DNA from: Flavobacterium sp.
Lineage (GTDB): Bacteria; Bacteroidota; Bacteroidia; Flavobacteriales; Flavobacteriaceae
DNA: 37,579 nt
Reading direction: 5' to 3'
NCBI GenBank assembly: GCA_012032075.1
Contig: JAAURU010000001.1
Location: 1 to 37,579, forward strand
Shown here piece by piece: positions 9,640-17,528 of this stretch (the first letter of the stretch is position 1; the number at the start of each line of letters is the position of its first letter). Under the pieces are notes generated by a model. The model did no database searches and was not told where the DNA came from. It saw only the letters and a program-made list of their open reading frames with translations. Made by a program: the position numbers and the translations under genes.

Positions 9640-9665
9640 AAGAGTATCAAATTTGATACTCTTTT
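9638..9665. promoter_or_regulatory. 28-bp perfect palindrome, probable operator
   Basis: The half-site AAAAGAGTATCAAA (9638-9651) is followed exactly by its reverse complement (9652-9665). It touches the -33 element of the receptor operon, so a bound dimeric regulator would block RNA polymerase. An alternative is that it is the asd terminator: on the minus strand the hairpin ends in four T that belong to the stem, which is weak for termination. An operator is favoured by the position and by the absence of a separate T tail. Confidence 0.55.
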
Positions 9666-9727
9666 AACTATTTTATCAATACTTTATTTAGCTATGGTCT
9701 AAAAAACATATTTATTTACCAAATAGA

Positions 9728-9870
9728 TTTTACATAGATTATTTGATTTACATAGCAATTTTATAGAAAACTTACATTTTATACATAGCATTATGTCTAT
9801 GCATACTTATATAGAGATAAGCGACTTTTTACAAGTTATTTTCTATTTTCTTTCTATGTGGTTTACATAT
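9728..9870. repeat. Cluster of TACATAG words upstream of the receptor operon
   Basis: TACATAG occurs at 9731-9737, 9749-9755 and 9782-9788, each preceded by T-rich bases. Inverted partial copies CTATG occur at 9797-9801 and 9854-9858, and a variant TTTACATAT at 9862-9870. The segment lies between the asd stop and the palindrome and has no open reading frame of note. It may be extra regulator sites or chance in AT-rich DNA. Confidence 0.35.
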
Positions 9871-9896
9871 AATAATTAGACTAAACCCTTTTACTT

Positions 9897-10888
9897 TTAA
9901 ACCAAATTATTAGCAATCAAATATTCTGCGATTTGAATGGTGTTTGTTGCTGCACCTTTTCTTAAATTATCTGCTACTATCCACATATTTAATGAATTTG
10001 GCTGACTTTCATCTCTACGAATTCTTCCTACAAATACATCATCTTTTCCTTCTGCATATAAAGGCATTGGGTAAGTAAAAGTATCTAAATTGTCTTGAAC
10101 AGTCACCCCATCTGTAGCATGTAAAATTTGACGAATGTCTTTTACATCAAAATCATTTTCAAACTGAACATTTACAGCTTCACTATGACCACCTACAACT
10201 GGAATACGAATGGCAGTTGCTGTTACTGCGATAGTTCTATCTATTTAATATTTTTTGCGTTTCACGCACTAATTTCATTTCTTCTTTAGTGTATCCGTTT
10301 TCTTCAAAAACATCGCATTGAGGAATAGCATTACGGTGAATTTGATATTTGTAAGCCATATCACCTTTTTCACCAGCATATTCATTTTCTAATTGTTGTA
10401 CTGCTTTTACACCAGTTCCTGTGATAGATTGATAGGTTGAAACTACAACGCGTTTAATTTTATATTTGGCATGTAATGGAGCTAAAGCCATCACCATTTG
10501 TATCGTTGAACAATTAGGATTAGCAATAATTTTATCTTCTTTAGTTAACACTGAAGCATTAATTTCAGGAACTACGAGCTTTTTTTGTACTATCCATTCT
10601 CCATGCAGAGGAATTATCAATTACTGTTGTTCCTGCTGCTGCAAATTTTGGAGCCCAGTCTAAAGAAGTTTGTCCTCCTGCTGAAAAAACTGCAATTTCA
10701 GGTTTCATATCTACAGCAGTTTGTAAGCCAACTACTTTATATGTTTTACCATTCCATTCTATTTCTTTACCAACAGATTTTTCTGAGGCAACAAGAATTA
10801 ATTCTGTTACTGGAAAATTTCTTTCTTTTAATACTTTTAGCATTATTTCGCCTACCATTCCGGTAGCACCTACTACAGCTACTTTCAT
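9897..10888 (-). CDS. asd: Aspartate-semialdehyde dehydrogenase (two frameshifts)
   Basis: NADPH-dependent reduction of aspartyl phosphate to aspartate semialdehyde, the branch point to lysine/diaminopimelate, threonine and methionine. Cytoplasmic. The corrected product has 329 residues, the usual size. Visible: Rossmann motif VVGATGMVG at the N-terminus, VIDNSSAWRM, catalytic Cys in NPNCSTIQ (about residue 126), and substrate-binding Arg and catalytic His in RIPVVGGHSEAVN. The frame is lost twice, each by one extra base: in the run of seven T at 10580-10586 (six gives TKKLVVPEINA) and near 10240-10246 (removing one gives KILNDRTIAVTATAIRIP). As the gene is normally indispensable, sequence error is the likely cause. 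It has its own promoter (10912-10940). Confidence 0.95.
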
Positions 10889-10911
10889 TATTTTATTTTT
10901 TTTTAGTGGAG

Positions 10912-10940
10912 CAAAAATAGATAATAAAATTGGTTAACAA
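10912..10940 (-). promoter_or_regulatory. asd promoter
   Basis: The minus strand reads TTG (10940-10938), 18 bases, then TATTTTTG (10919-10912), an exact match to the flavobacterial TTG-N17-23-TAnnTTTG consensus. The -7 box ends 23 bases before the asd ATG. Confidence 0.75.
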
Positions 10941-10997
10941 TACAATTCTAAAAAAATATCACAAAAGTTTATATTTGTAACATATATTTAAAAAAAT

Positions 10998-11018
10998 ACC
11001 CTGAAGCAAGTTCAGGGT
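10998..11018 (-). terminator. mscL terminator
   Basis: ACCCTGAA (10998-11005) pairs with TTCAGGGT (11011-11018) around a GCAAG loop. On the minus strand the 3' arm is followed by A and then a run of T. It lies 31 bases beyond the mscL stop. Confidence 0.85.
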
Positions 11019-11048
11019 TTAATTAGAATATATAATGTAGCGGATTAT

Positions 11049-11456
11049 CTATTTTTTTAATAAATCTCTTATTTGAGTTAATAACTCTTCTTGAGTTGGC
11101 CCTGCTGGAGCTACTTCTTCTTTTTTCTTAGCTTTTTCAGCTGCTCTTAAAACTACAAAAATAAAGAAAGCAATAATGATAAAATTAATAACAGCTTGAA
11201 TAAAATTACCATATGTGATTACAGCTGCTCCAGCAGCTTTTGCTACATCAAGAGTTTCATAACTTTCTCCATTTAAAGAGATAAACTTTGTAGTAAAATC
11301 TACTCCTCCTGTGATTAAACCTACAATTGGCATAATTAAATCATCTACTGCTGAACTTACAATTTTGCCAAATGCACCACCTATTACAACTGCTGTAGCT
11401 AAACTTAGAACATCTCCTTTCATTAAAGAAGCTTTAAAATCTGCAAAAAATCCCAT
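11049..11456 (-). CDS. mscL: Large-conductance mechanosensitive channel MscL
   Basis: Pentameric inner-membrane channel that opens under membrane tension and releases solutes during osmotic downshock. 135 residues, the normal length. The N-terminal helix MGFFADFKASLMKGDVLSLA leads into TM1 (AVVIGGAFGKIVSSAVDDLIMP, the conserved pore-lining segment). A periplasmic loop follows, then TM2 (FIQAVINFIIIAFFIFVVLRA) and a cytoplasmic bundle ending QEELLTQIRDLLKK. It starts 63 bases after the murF-alr stop on the same strand and has its own terminator, so it may be cotranscribed with tdk and murF-alr. Confidence 0.98.
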   Translation of the reverse strand: MGFFADFKASLMKGDVLSLATAVVIGGAFGKIVSSAVDDLIMPIVGLITGGVDFTTKFISLNGESYETLDVAKAAGAAVITYGNFIQAVINFIIIAFFIFVVLRAAEKAKKKEEVAPAGPTQEELLTQIRDLLKK

Positions 11457-11519
11457 AATAATTAATTTTAGTTAGTTTGTTATATGAAGGCTAATTTAAT
11501 AAAAAAATAAATGCAATTT

Positions 11520-13961
11520 TTAGTTTTTATAAAAAACACGCTTCACGCGTTGTGAAATTCCAGTAAGAATTTCATAAGGAATTGTACCCGTTGCATTTGC
11601 AATTTCTACAACTGTGGGACTTTCTCCAAATATAATGACTTCATCTCCTGGATTGCAATTTATTGTAGTAACATTTACCATAATCATATCCATACAAATA
11701 TTTCCTAGAATAGGGGCTTTTTGATTATTTATAGTAATATATCCTTTTTCATTTCCCCATGCTCTTCGAATACCATCAGCATAACCTATAGGAATTGTAG
11801 CAACTCTTATTTTTTCTTGCACCATATATTTTCGGCTATAGCCAATGCTTTCTCCTTTAGCAACTTCTCGTATTTGTGAAATAATACTTTTTAAAGTACT
11901 TACATTTTGTAGATTTTTAGTTTCCAATGCTGAATTTCCAACACCATATAACCCAATTCCCAAACGTACCATTTCAAATTGCTTTTCAGCATAATTAAAA
12001 ATACCTGAAGTATTTAAAATATGTCGGTCGGGTTTATGATTTAATTGTGGAATAATTTTATCATACATTACATCAAAACGATTAAACTGTAGTTGAGTAA
12101 AATCAGAAAAGGCTATATCGTCTGAAGTGGCTAAATGTGAAAAAATACTCTTAACATGAATAAAATTATTATTTTTTAGCAAATTATTCAATTCATTAAT
12201 TTGGAAATCTTCAAATCCTAATCGGTGCATTCCAGTATCAAGTTTTATATGGATAGGATAAGAAGTGATGTTTTTTTGTTTGGCTACTTCTAAAAAAGCT
12301 TTTAAACCAGTCAAAGAATAAATTTCAGGTTCTAAATCATAAGCAATCATGGCATGAAAACTACTATTCTCTGGATTTAAAACCATTATAGGTAATGTAA
12401 TTCCAGCACGTCTTAAATTAATGCCTTCATCTGCAAAAGCAACACCTAGATAATCTACTTTATTATGTTCAAGTAATTTAGCAATTTCAAAACCACCATT
12501 TCCATAACCAAAAGCTTTCACCATAACCATAATTTTAGTTTTTGGTTTTACTTTCGACTTATAAAAATTTAGATTATGTGTAATAGCATCGAGATTAATT
12601 TCAAGAACAGTTTCATGATTCTTTTCTTCTAAAACCACTAAAATTTCATCAAAATTAAAACTTCTTGCACCTTTAATTAATATGGTTTCGTTTTGAAACG
12701 ATTGTAAATTAAATTGTTTTAGAAAATCATTTGTAGAAGCAAAAGCAATAACATTTGGTAGTTCCGATAAATAATTGGATATGGTTTCCCCAATGACTAT
12801 AATTCTATCAATATTATTATTTTGAATGGCTTTGGTTACTTTTTGATACAAAATGTCTAAAGGTAAACCACTTTGAAAAATATCCGATAAAATAATCGTT
12901 TTCTTTTGATGTAATTTTTGTTGCTCTAAGAAATCAAGTGCAATTTTTAGCGATTGGTAATCAGATGAAAAGGAATCATCAATTAAAATACAATTATTAA
13001 TTCCCTTTTTGGCTTGCAAACGAATTTCTACTGGATATAAATTTTTAATGCGTTCTTGAATGTGTTTTGGGTTAACCTTCAAATATAAAAGCACACAAAT
13101 GCAGGTTAAAGCATTGGTAATCGAAAAAGCATCTTGCTGTTGAATTTCAACTTCAAAAGTGTCCTTATTATAAGTAATTGTTACAACAGAAATTCCGTTT
13201 TTTAATTCTTTTTTTGTAGCAAAAACAGTAGCTTCTTTGTCTTTAAAACTCCAAGTAAATGTTGGAGTTGTGATATGCTTTTCAACTAATTCGTTTTTTT
13301 GTAAAACAACAATATCGCATTTTTTATACAATTGCGTTTTTTCAATAATTTTAGCTTCTTGCGACTCAAAACCTTCATCATGAGCTGTTCCTAAATGTGT
13401 AAAAACACCAATAGTTGGTTGGATAATCGAAGCCAAATTTTCCATTTCACCTTGTATAGAAATCCCAGCTTCAAAAATACCAAGGTTGTGATTTTCATTG
13501 ATGCCAAAAATAGACAATGGAACGCCTACTTGCGAATTGTAACTTTTCGGACTTCTTACAATGGTATAATCTGGACTTAAAAGAAAATTTAGCCATTCTT
13601 TTACAATGGTTTTTCCGTTGCTTCCAGTAATTCCTATAATGGGAAAATCAAATAAACTTCTGTAATGTTTAGCAGTTTCTTGTAGTGCTTTTGTAGTATT
13701 GGTAACCACTAAAAAATTAGCTTTTTCGGTTATGTTTTCTGGAATATATTCTACTATAAAATGCGTAACACCTTTACTAATTAGTTGGTTTATGTAATCA
13801 TGAGCATCGTGATTTTGTCCTTTAAGCGCAAAAAATAAAGTGCCCGAATTATTTTGCATAGAACGACTGTCAATTGAGATGTTTTCAATACTAAAATCAT
13901 CAAAATAACCAATAGTTACAGCGTTTATTTTTGGAATAATATTTTGTATAGAAAAAGTCAC
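11520..13961 (-). CDS. murF-alr: Bifunctional MurF / alanine racemase fusion
   Basis: 813 residues, with two cell-wall activities in one chain. The MurF-like half (about 1-440) adds D-Ala-D-Ala to the UDP-MurNAc tripeptide and carries the ATP loop GITGSNGKT (Lys 117). The Alr half (about 445-813) makes D-alanine with PLP: the Schiff-base Lys is in VMVKAFGYGNG (Lys 482), followed by HIKLDTGMHRLGF, RLGIGLYG, GYSRKYM, IPIGYADGIRR and NICMDM. The start is GTG at 13961. The base triplet directly upstream in frame is the TAA stop of tdk, so no earlier start is possible and the two genes abut exactly. This fusion is characteristic of Bacteroidota. The frame is intact over 2.4 kb. Confidence 0.96.
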   Translation of the reverse strand: MTFSIQNIIPKINAVTIGYFDDFSIENISIDSRSMQNNSGTLFFALKGQNHDAHDYINQLISKGVTHFIVEYIPENITEKANFLVVTNTTKALQETAKHYRSLFDFPIIGITGSNGKTIVKEWLNFLLSPDYTIVRSPKSYNSQVGVPLSIFGINENHNLGIFEAGISIQGEMENLASIIQPTIGVFTHLGTAHDEGFESQEAKIIEKTQLYKKCDIVVLQKNELVEKHITTPTFTWSFKDKEATVFATKKELKNGISVVTITYNKDTFEVEIQQQDAFSITNALTCICVLLYLKVNPKHIQERIKNLYPVEIRLQAKKGINNCILIDDSFSSDYQSLKIALDFLEQQKLHQKKTIILSDIFQSGLPLDILYQKVTKAIQNNNIDRIIVIGETISNYLSELPNVIAFASTNDFLKQFNLQSFQNETILIKGARSFNFDEILVVLEEKNHETVLEINLDAITHNLNFYKSKVKPKTKIMVMVKAFGYGNGGFEIAKLLEHNKVDYLGVAFADEGINLRRAGITLPIMVLNPENSSFHAMIAYDLEPEIYSLTGLKAFLEVAKQKNITSYPIHIKLDTGMHRLGFEDFQINELNNLLKNNNFIHVKSIFSHLATSDDIAFSDFTQLQFNRFDVMYDKIIPQLNHKPDRHILNTSGIFNYAEKQFEMVRLGIGLYGVGNSALETKNLQNVSTLKSIISQIREVAKGESIGYSRKYMVQEKIRVATIPIGYADGIRRAWGNEKGYITINNQKAPILGNICMDMIMVNVTTINCNPGDEVIIFGESPTVVEIANATGTIPYEILTGISQRVKRVFYKN

Positions 13962-14558
13962 TTATTCTTTGGTGTCTTTGTGTTCTTTTATGGCTTTAAA
14001 ATAAGCAGCTCTACTTAAAGGTTCGTATTCTTCGGTTTCACCTAATAAGACTAGTTTTTCATTTTCCGATTTTCTAAAACTATAATTGGCTAAGTTACCT
14101 GTTCGTGTACAAACCGCATGAACTTTGGTTACATATTCGGCAGTTGCCATTAAATTAGGCATTGGTCCAAAAGGATTTCCTTTAAAATCCATATCTAAAC
14201 CAGCTACAATTACACGAATGCCAGAATTTGCCAAATCATTACAAACAGAGACAATTTCGTCATCAAAAAATTGGGCTTCATCAATCCCTACAACATCACA
14301 ACCTTGCGCTAAAATGCGAATATTTCCTGCCACAGGAACAGGAGTAGAGCGAATTTCATTAGCGTCGTGAGATACTACCATTTCATCGTGATAACGTGTA
14401 TCTACAGCCGGTTTAAAAATTTCTACTTTTTGTTTGGCAAATTTAGCACGCTTTAAACGTCTTATTAATTCTTCGGTTTTTCCTGAAAACATCGACCCGC
14501 AGATAACTTCTATCCAGCCAAATTGTTCAGATTGATTTACGGTATTTTCTAGAAACAT
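13962..14558 (-). CDS. tdk: Thymidine kinase, class II
   Basis: Phosphorylates thymidine (and deoxyuridine) with ATP for dTTP salvage; cytoplasmic. 198 residues. P-loop GSMFSGKT at 21-28, DTRYHDE lasso start, Walker B-type VVGIDEAQFFDD with the catalytic Glu, GLDMDFKGNPFGPMPNLMA, and substrate-binding NYSFR. Most class II kinases bind a structural zinc through two CxxC pairs. Here only one of those Cys survives (AVCTRTG) and the C-terminal pair is replaced in YEPLSRAAYFKA, so the zinc site looks lost. It is the first gene before murF-alr, with a consensus promoter upstream. Confidence 0.97.
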   Translation of the reverse strand: MFLENTVNQSEQFGWIEVICGSMFSGKTEELIRRLKRAKFAKQKVEIFKPAVDTRYHDEMVVSHDANEIRSTPVPVAGNIRILAQGCDVVGIDEAQFFDDEIVSVCNDLANSGIRVIVAGLDMDFKGNPFGPMPNLMATAEYVTKVHAVCTRTGNLANYSFRKSENEKLVLLGETEEYEPLSRAAYFKAIKEHKDTKE

Positions 14559-14610
14559 TTTGTTTTTTTGAGTCGATTAATGGTATTTTCTACTAATTTT
14601 GTATTGGAAA

Positions 14611-14641
14611 CAAATTTATTAAAAAACCACTCTATATTCAA
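14611..14641 (-). promoter_or_regulatory. tdk promoter
   Basis: The minus strand reads TTG (14641-14639), 20 bases, then TAAATTTG (14618-14611). This matches the flavobacterial consensus and lies 52 bases before the tdk ATG. Confidence 0.7.
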
Positions 14642-14659
14642 TTTCTATTCTATAAAGTT

Positions 14660-15510
14660 ATGAAGAAAAAGTTAGAAGCCGAATTAATAAGCATTGCACA
14701 CCGAGTTTTGAAGTTAAAAAACCGTTCTGAAACCAAGCAGTTACAGGAAGAAGCTAAAAAATTATACGAGCAATTAACCATACTACGTTTTACGAAGAGC
14801 ATTTTGAAGTAGTAAAAGAAGAAATTTCACAAGAAGCATTAGCATCTAAACTAGATCAAACTTTTGTTGCTAATGAAAATCAGTCAAAAGAAACTTTACA
14901 TGAAATTATAGAAGAGCCTTTTTTTAATGAGCCTAAACTTGCAAATGAGGAGGTAAGAAATGCAATAGAAGAAGAAATAGTTCAACCAGCGCTTTTTGAT
15001 GCAATTGATGTCGAAAATTATAAACAAGTTGATTTTGTGAAAGTAGAAGACATTCCAGTTGAGGTAGAAAAAGTGGCTAACATCTCTTTTGAAAAAGTGC
15101 CAGAAAAAATGGAGGAACCAAAAGAAGAAGTTCAGCCTACTGCGGTGAAAGAAGAAGTAGTAGCGCAAATTCAACCTAAAACTATTGAGCCAGAAGTTGT
15201 TTTTGAAGCAAAAAAAGAAGAAACAAAAAAAGATAATGGAGAAGAAGAACCTCGCATCATGTCTTTAAATGATAGACTAACAAAAGGAATTGCTTTTGGC
15301 TTAAACGATAGAATTGCCTTTGAAAAAAGATTATTTGGAGGAAATCCCGATGATTTTAACAGAGTAGTATCGCAATTAAATACTTTCGATTCTTTTGAAG
15401 AAGCCAAAGGATTCATCAACGATTTTGTTAAACCAGATTATAACAATTGGGAAGGAAAAGAAGAATTTGAATCCCGATTCCTAGAGATTATCGAACGTAA
15501 ATATAACTAA
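14660..15510 (+). CDS. Acidic low-complexity protein of unknown function (frameshifted)
   Basis: The corrected product is about 283 residues. The N-terminal part (MKKKLEAELISIAHRVLKLK...LYEQLTILRF) is a predicted coiled coil. The middle (about 60-190) is a disordered Glu/Val/Lys-rich linker with repeated VEKV, KEEV and EPEV words. The C-terminal about 80 residues are compact and look conserved: LNDRLTKGIAFGLNDRIAFEK, then LFGGNPDDFNRVVSQLNTFD and a Trp-containing end. The frame breaks at TTTT 14788-14791; a fifth T gives RFYEEHFEVVKEE. It is divergent from tdk, and its stop directly abuts the start of the DoxX-like gene (TAAATG), implying coupling. I know no function for this family. Confidence 0.75.
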
Positions 15511-15870
15511 ATGCATAAATACTTAAAAATAGCTTATTGGATTTTTACAACCTTATTTTCCTTATTAATGTTGTATTCTGCCACCATGTATTTTACACAA
15601 TATGAAATGGTAAAAGGATTTTTTGAACATTTAGGTTATCCAGTATATTTAATTTATCCTTTAGCAGTACTAAAAATAATAGGAGTACTTGTTATTCTTA
15701 CAAATTTTAGCAAAACATTAAAAGAATGGGCTTATTCAGCTTTCTTTTTTGAAATCATTTTGGCATTTTTTGCACATTATATGGTAAAAGATGGAGAACA
15801 AGGTGGAGCAGTTATAGCCATGATTTTATTATTGAGTTCTTATTTTTTAAGTAAAAAAGTCAGATTTTAA
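15511..15870 (+). CDS. DoxX-like four-helix membrane protein
   Basis: 119 residues forming four hydrophobic helices (about 8-25, 42-62, 70-88, 95-112), an arrangement and length typical of the DoxX / DoxX-like superfamily of small inner-membrane proteins. Recognisable features are the YF-Q-E-V/M-GFFEHLGYPVYLIYPLAVLKIIG region and the acidic residue in the third helix (FEIILAFFAHY). Some DoxX proteins act in redox or quinone-linked complexes, but nothing here shows a specific reaction. It starts directly at the stop of the acidic protein and ends at the REP-like element. Confidence 0.8.
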   Translation: MHKYLKIAYWIFTTLFSLLMLYSATMYFTQYEMVKGFFEHLGYPVYLIYPLAVLKIIGVLVILTNFSKTLKEWAYSAFFFEIILAFFAHYMVKDGEQGGAVIAMILLLSSYFLSKKVRF

Positions 15871-15871
15871 G

Positions 15872-15958
15872 TTGGGTGTTACCCATAAAGGGTCGTGCTT
15901 TCACTACTCGCATCCCGAAAAACGGGAGTGCTCAAACAAACCGTTCAATCACTAACAC
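15872..15958 (+). repeat. REP-like palindromic intergenic element directly before rsmI
   Basis: The gap between the DoxX-like gene and rsmI has markedly higher GC than its surroundings. It is bounded by the inverted words GTGTTA (15876-15881) and TAACAC (15953-15958). Inside are ACCC/GGGT (15881-15884 with 15890-15893) and TCCCG/CGGGA (15913-15917 with 15923-15927) hairpins. This layout resembles a dispersed flavobacterial element I recall with ends GGCGTTA...TAACGCC and a GGGTCGGGCTTTC-like core; here the core reads GGGTCGTGCTTTC. It ends exactly before the rsmI ATG, so it forms the leader of that mRNA. The family assignment is from memory. Confidence 0.6.
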
Positions 15959-16636
15959 ATGGGAAAACTATATTTAGTTCCAACACCAATAGGCAATTTA
16001 GACGACATGACTTTTAGAGCCATAAAAGTGCTTCAAGAAGTCGATTTAATATTGGCAGAAGACACTCGAAATAGTGGCAAACTACTCAAGCATTTCGAAA
16101 TTTCTACGCAAATGCACAGTCACCACATGCATAATGAGCATAAAACGGTGGATAATTTAGTCAAACGCATGCAAGCAGGAGAAACCATAGCCTTAATAAG
16201 CGATGCAGGCACACCAGCCATTTCCGATCCTGGTTTTTTGTTAACGAGAGCTTGTGTAGAAAGTGGAGTAGCAGTAGAATGTTTACCAGGAGCCACTGCT
16301 TTTGTTCCTGCTTTAGTAAATAGTGGTTTGCCCAATGATAAATTTGTCTTTGAAGGCTTTTTACCTGATAAAAAAGGAAGACAAACCCGTTTTCTAGCCT
16401 TAGAAGAAGAATCAAGAACCATGATTTTCTATGTTTCACCTCACAAACTAAACAAAACCTTAGCAGAATTTACACAATATTTTGGAATAGACAGACGTGT
16501 TTCTGTTTCAAGAGAATTATCAAAACTACACGAAGAAACCATTCGCGGAACAGCTGAAGAAGTACTAAAACACTTTGAAACTAAATCCGCAAAAGGAGAA
16601 ATCGTGGTTTGTGTCGCTGGGAAGAGTGGGAAGTAG
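15959..16636 (+). CDS. rsmI: 16S rRNA (cytidine-1402-2'-O)-methyltransferase
   Basis: Transfers methyl from SAM to the 2'-O of C1402 in the ribosomal P site; cytoplasmic. 225 residues, a short form usual in Bacteroidota. The family motifs are in order: LYLVPTPIGNLDD at the N-terminus, LAEDTRNSGKLLKH, ALISDAGTPAISDPGF (SAM-binding loop), CLPGATAFVPALVNSGLP, FEGFLPDKKG, and REL-KLHEE-RGT with KGEIVVCVAG at the end. The start codon follows immediately on the REP-like element, with no recognisable Shine-Dalgarno sequence. An IS1-type element lies just past the stop, 21 bases from the transposase stop, but the reading frame is complete. Confidence 0.97.
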   Translation: MGKLYLVPTPIGNLDDMTFRAIKVLQEVDLILAEDTRNSGKLLKHFEISTQMHSHHMHNEHKTVDNLVKRMQAGETIALISDAGTPAISDPGFLLTRACVESGVAVECLPGATAFVPALVNSGLPNDKFVFEGFLPDKKGRQTRFLALEEESRTMIFYVSPHKLNKTLAEFTQYFGIDRRVSVSRELSKLHEETIRGTAEEVLKHFETKSAKGEIVVCVAGKSGK

Positions 16637-16657
16637 TTTGTATTGATTTTTTAAATT

Positions 16658-17356
16658 TCAACCCCAAAAATAGATTCTCAAAACACATTGCAACAGGATA
16701 AAACTTCTTGAAAAACAAATCGTTTTTCGTTGTAATCTTTTTAGATGAGCTCTCATAGAAAGATTGTTTCTTTCAATTTGATTGGTGTCAAAACGCTTTA
16801 CTTTATGAATTGATCTATCAAGTAACGATTTATAATGAGGTAAACCATCAGTATAAATACGTTTAGGCATAGACAGTAATAAGGAATTAGTAACATATTG
16901 AATCGTTCTTTTGGTTCTTCTACCTAGACTAAAACTAACTACACGTTTTGTTTTTCTTTCTAAAGCATACACAATCCATAAAGGTTTGTCTTTTCGTTTT
17001 AAAAAGCAACGCATTTCATCTACTTCATAACTTTTATTTTTATAGAAAATAGGATTAGAAATCTTTTTTGCAATTGTAATAATTCTTTTTAGTAGCGTTG
17101 TAGGTGAAATTTGTAAAACTCTCGCAGTACTTCTTATACCTAAACCTTCTTTTATAAATTGAATTATTTTAGCATTTGTATTTGGTTTATAGGCTTTATA
17201 ACAATAAAAATCAATACATCTTTTATGGCAACTTTTACAATAAAACTGTTGCTTTTTATTCTTGGTAAAGCCATTCTTTATTAAGTTTTTAGTTTTACAA
17301 TGAGGACAAATTAAACTATCACTAATTTTGATACACGAGGTCTTAGTTTTTATCAT
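16658..17356 (-). CDS. IS1-family transposase (single continuous frame)
   Basis: 232 residues. An N-terminal zinc finger is formed by C17-x2-C20 (ICPHC) and C40-x2-C43 (YCKSC). A helix-turn-helix follows (GLGIRSTARVLQISPTTLLKRI). The catalytic domain contains VDEMRCFLKRK (first Asp), IYTDGLPHYKSLL (second Asp) and QIERNNLSMR (Glu), the DDE triad of IS1. Classical IS1 needs a -1 ribosomal frameshift to join InsA and InsB; here both parts are in one frame, as in some family members. It appears intact and potentially active. Confidence 0.93.
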   Translation of the reverse strand: MIKTKTSCIKISDSLICPHCKTKNLIKNGFTKNKKQQFYCKSCHKRCIDFYCYKAYKPNTNAKIIQFIKEGLGIRSTARVLQISPTTLLKRIITIAKKISNPIFYKNKSYEVDEMRCFLKRKDKPLWIVYALERKTKRVVSFSLGRRTKRTIQYVTNSLLLSMPKRIYTDGLPHYKSLLDRSIHKVKRFDTNQIERNNLSMRAHLKRLQRKTICFSRSFILLQCVLRIYFWG

Positions 17357-17385
17357 TTTCTTTGATTTAAGACTTTATATAACAA

Positions 17386-17413
17386 AAAAGGAACGCAATA
17401 TTGCATTCCTTTT
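17386..17413 (-). terminator. Imperfect hairpin upstream of the IS1 transposase
   Basis: AAAAGGAA-C-GCAAT (17386-17399) pairs with ATTGC-A-TTCCTTTT (17400-17413) with one mismatch. It sits between the element end and the transposase start. It could block transcription reading into the element from outside, as insertion sequences often do, or could be incidental. Confidence 0.4.
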
Positions 17414-17528
17414 CTATACATTTTTTAATTACAATGTAACTTTCAAGTGGTTAACTTCTCCAAAAACGAGTATAACTAACTTTGAAACATTACCGTTTAT
17501 AAAAACAAATTACTATATAATAAGTCTT

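Larger units (their letters stand above)
16637..17494 (-). mobile_element. IS1-family insertion sequence; one end recognised
   Basis: The transposase gene is on the minus strand. At the upstream (right) side, the minus strand from 17494 begins GGTAATGTTTCAAAGTTAG, which resembles the IS1 terminus (GGTAATG-...-CAACTTA). No matching inverted repeat or target duplication is visible on the left between the rsmI stop and the transposase stop, so the left boundary is set provisionally at 16637. Either that end has diverged or it was deleted. Confidence 0.6.

Noticed and set aside
9638..9665. Palindrome as a clear asd terminator
   Set aside because: The T run lies inside the stem and is followed by GCATT. 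The asd stop is over 230 bases away and the palindrome touches a good -33 element. Kept as an alternative only.
9897..10888. asd as three overlapping short genes, or asd with programmed frameshifting
   Set aside because: Joining the pieces by removing one base at two places gives a 329-residue enzyme with all motifs. No slippery heptamer plus structure is needed, and other genes show the same type of error.
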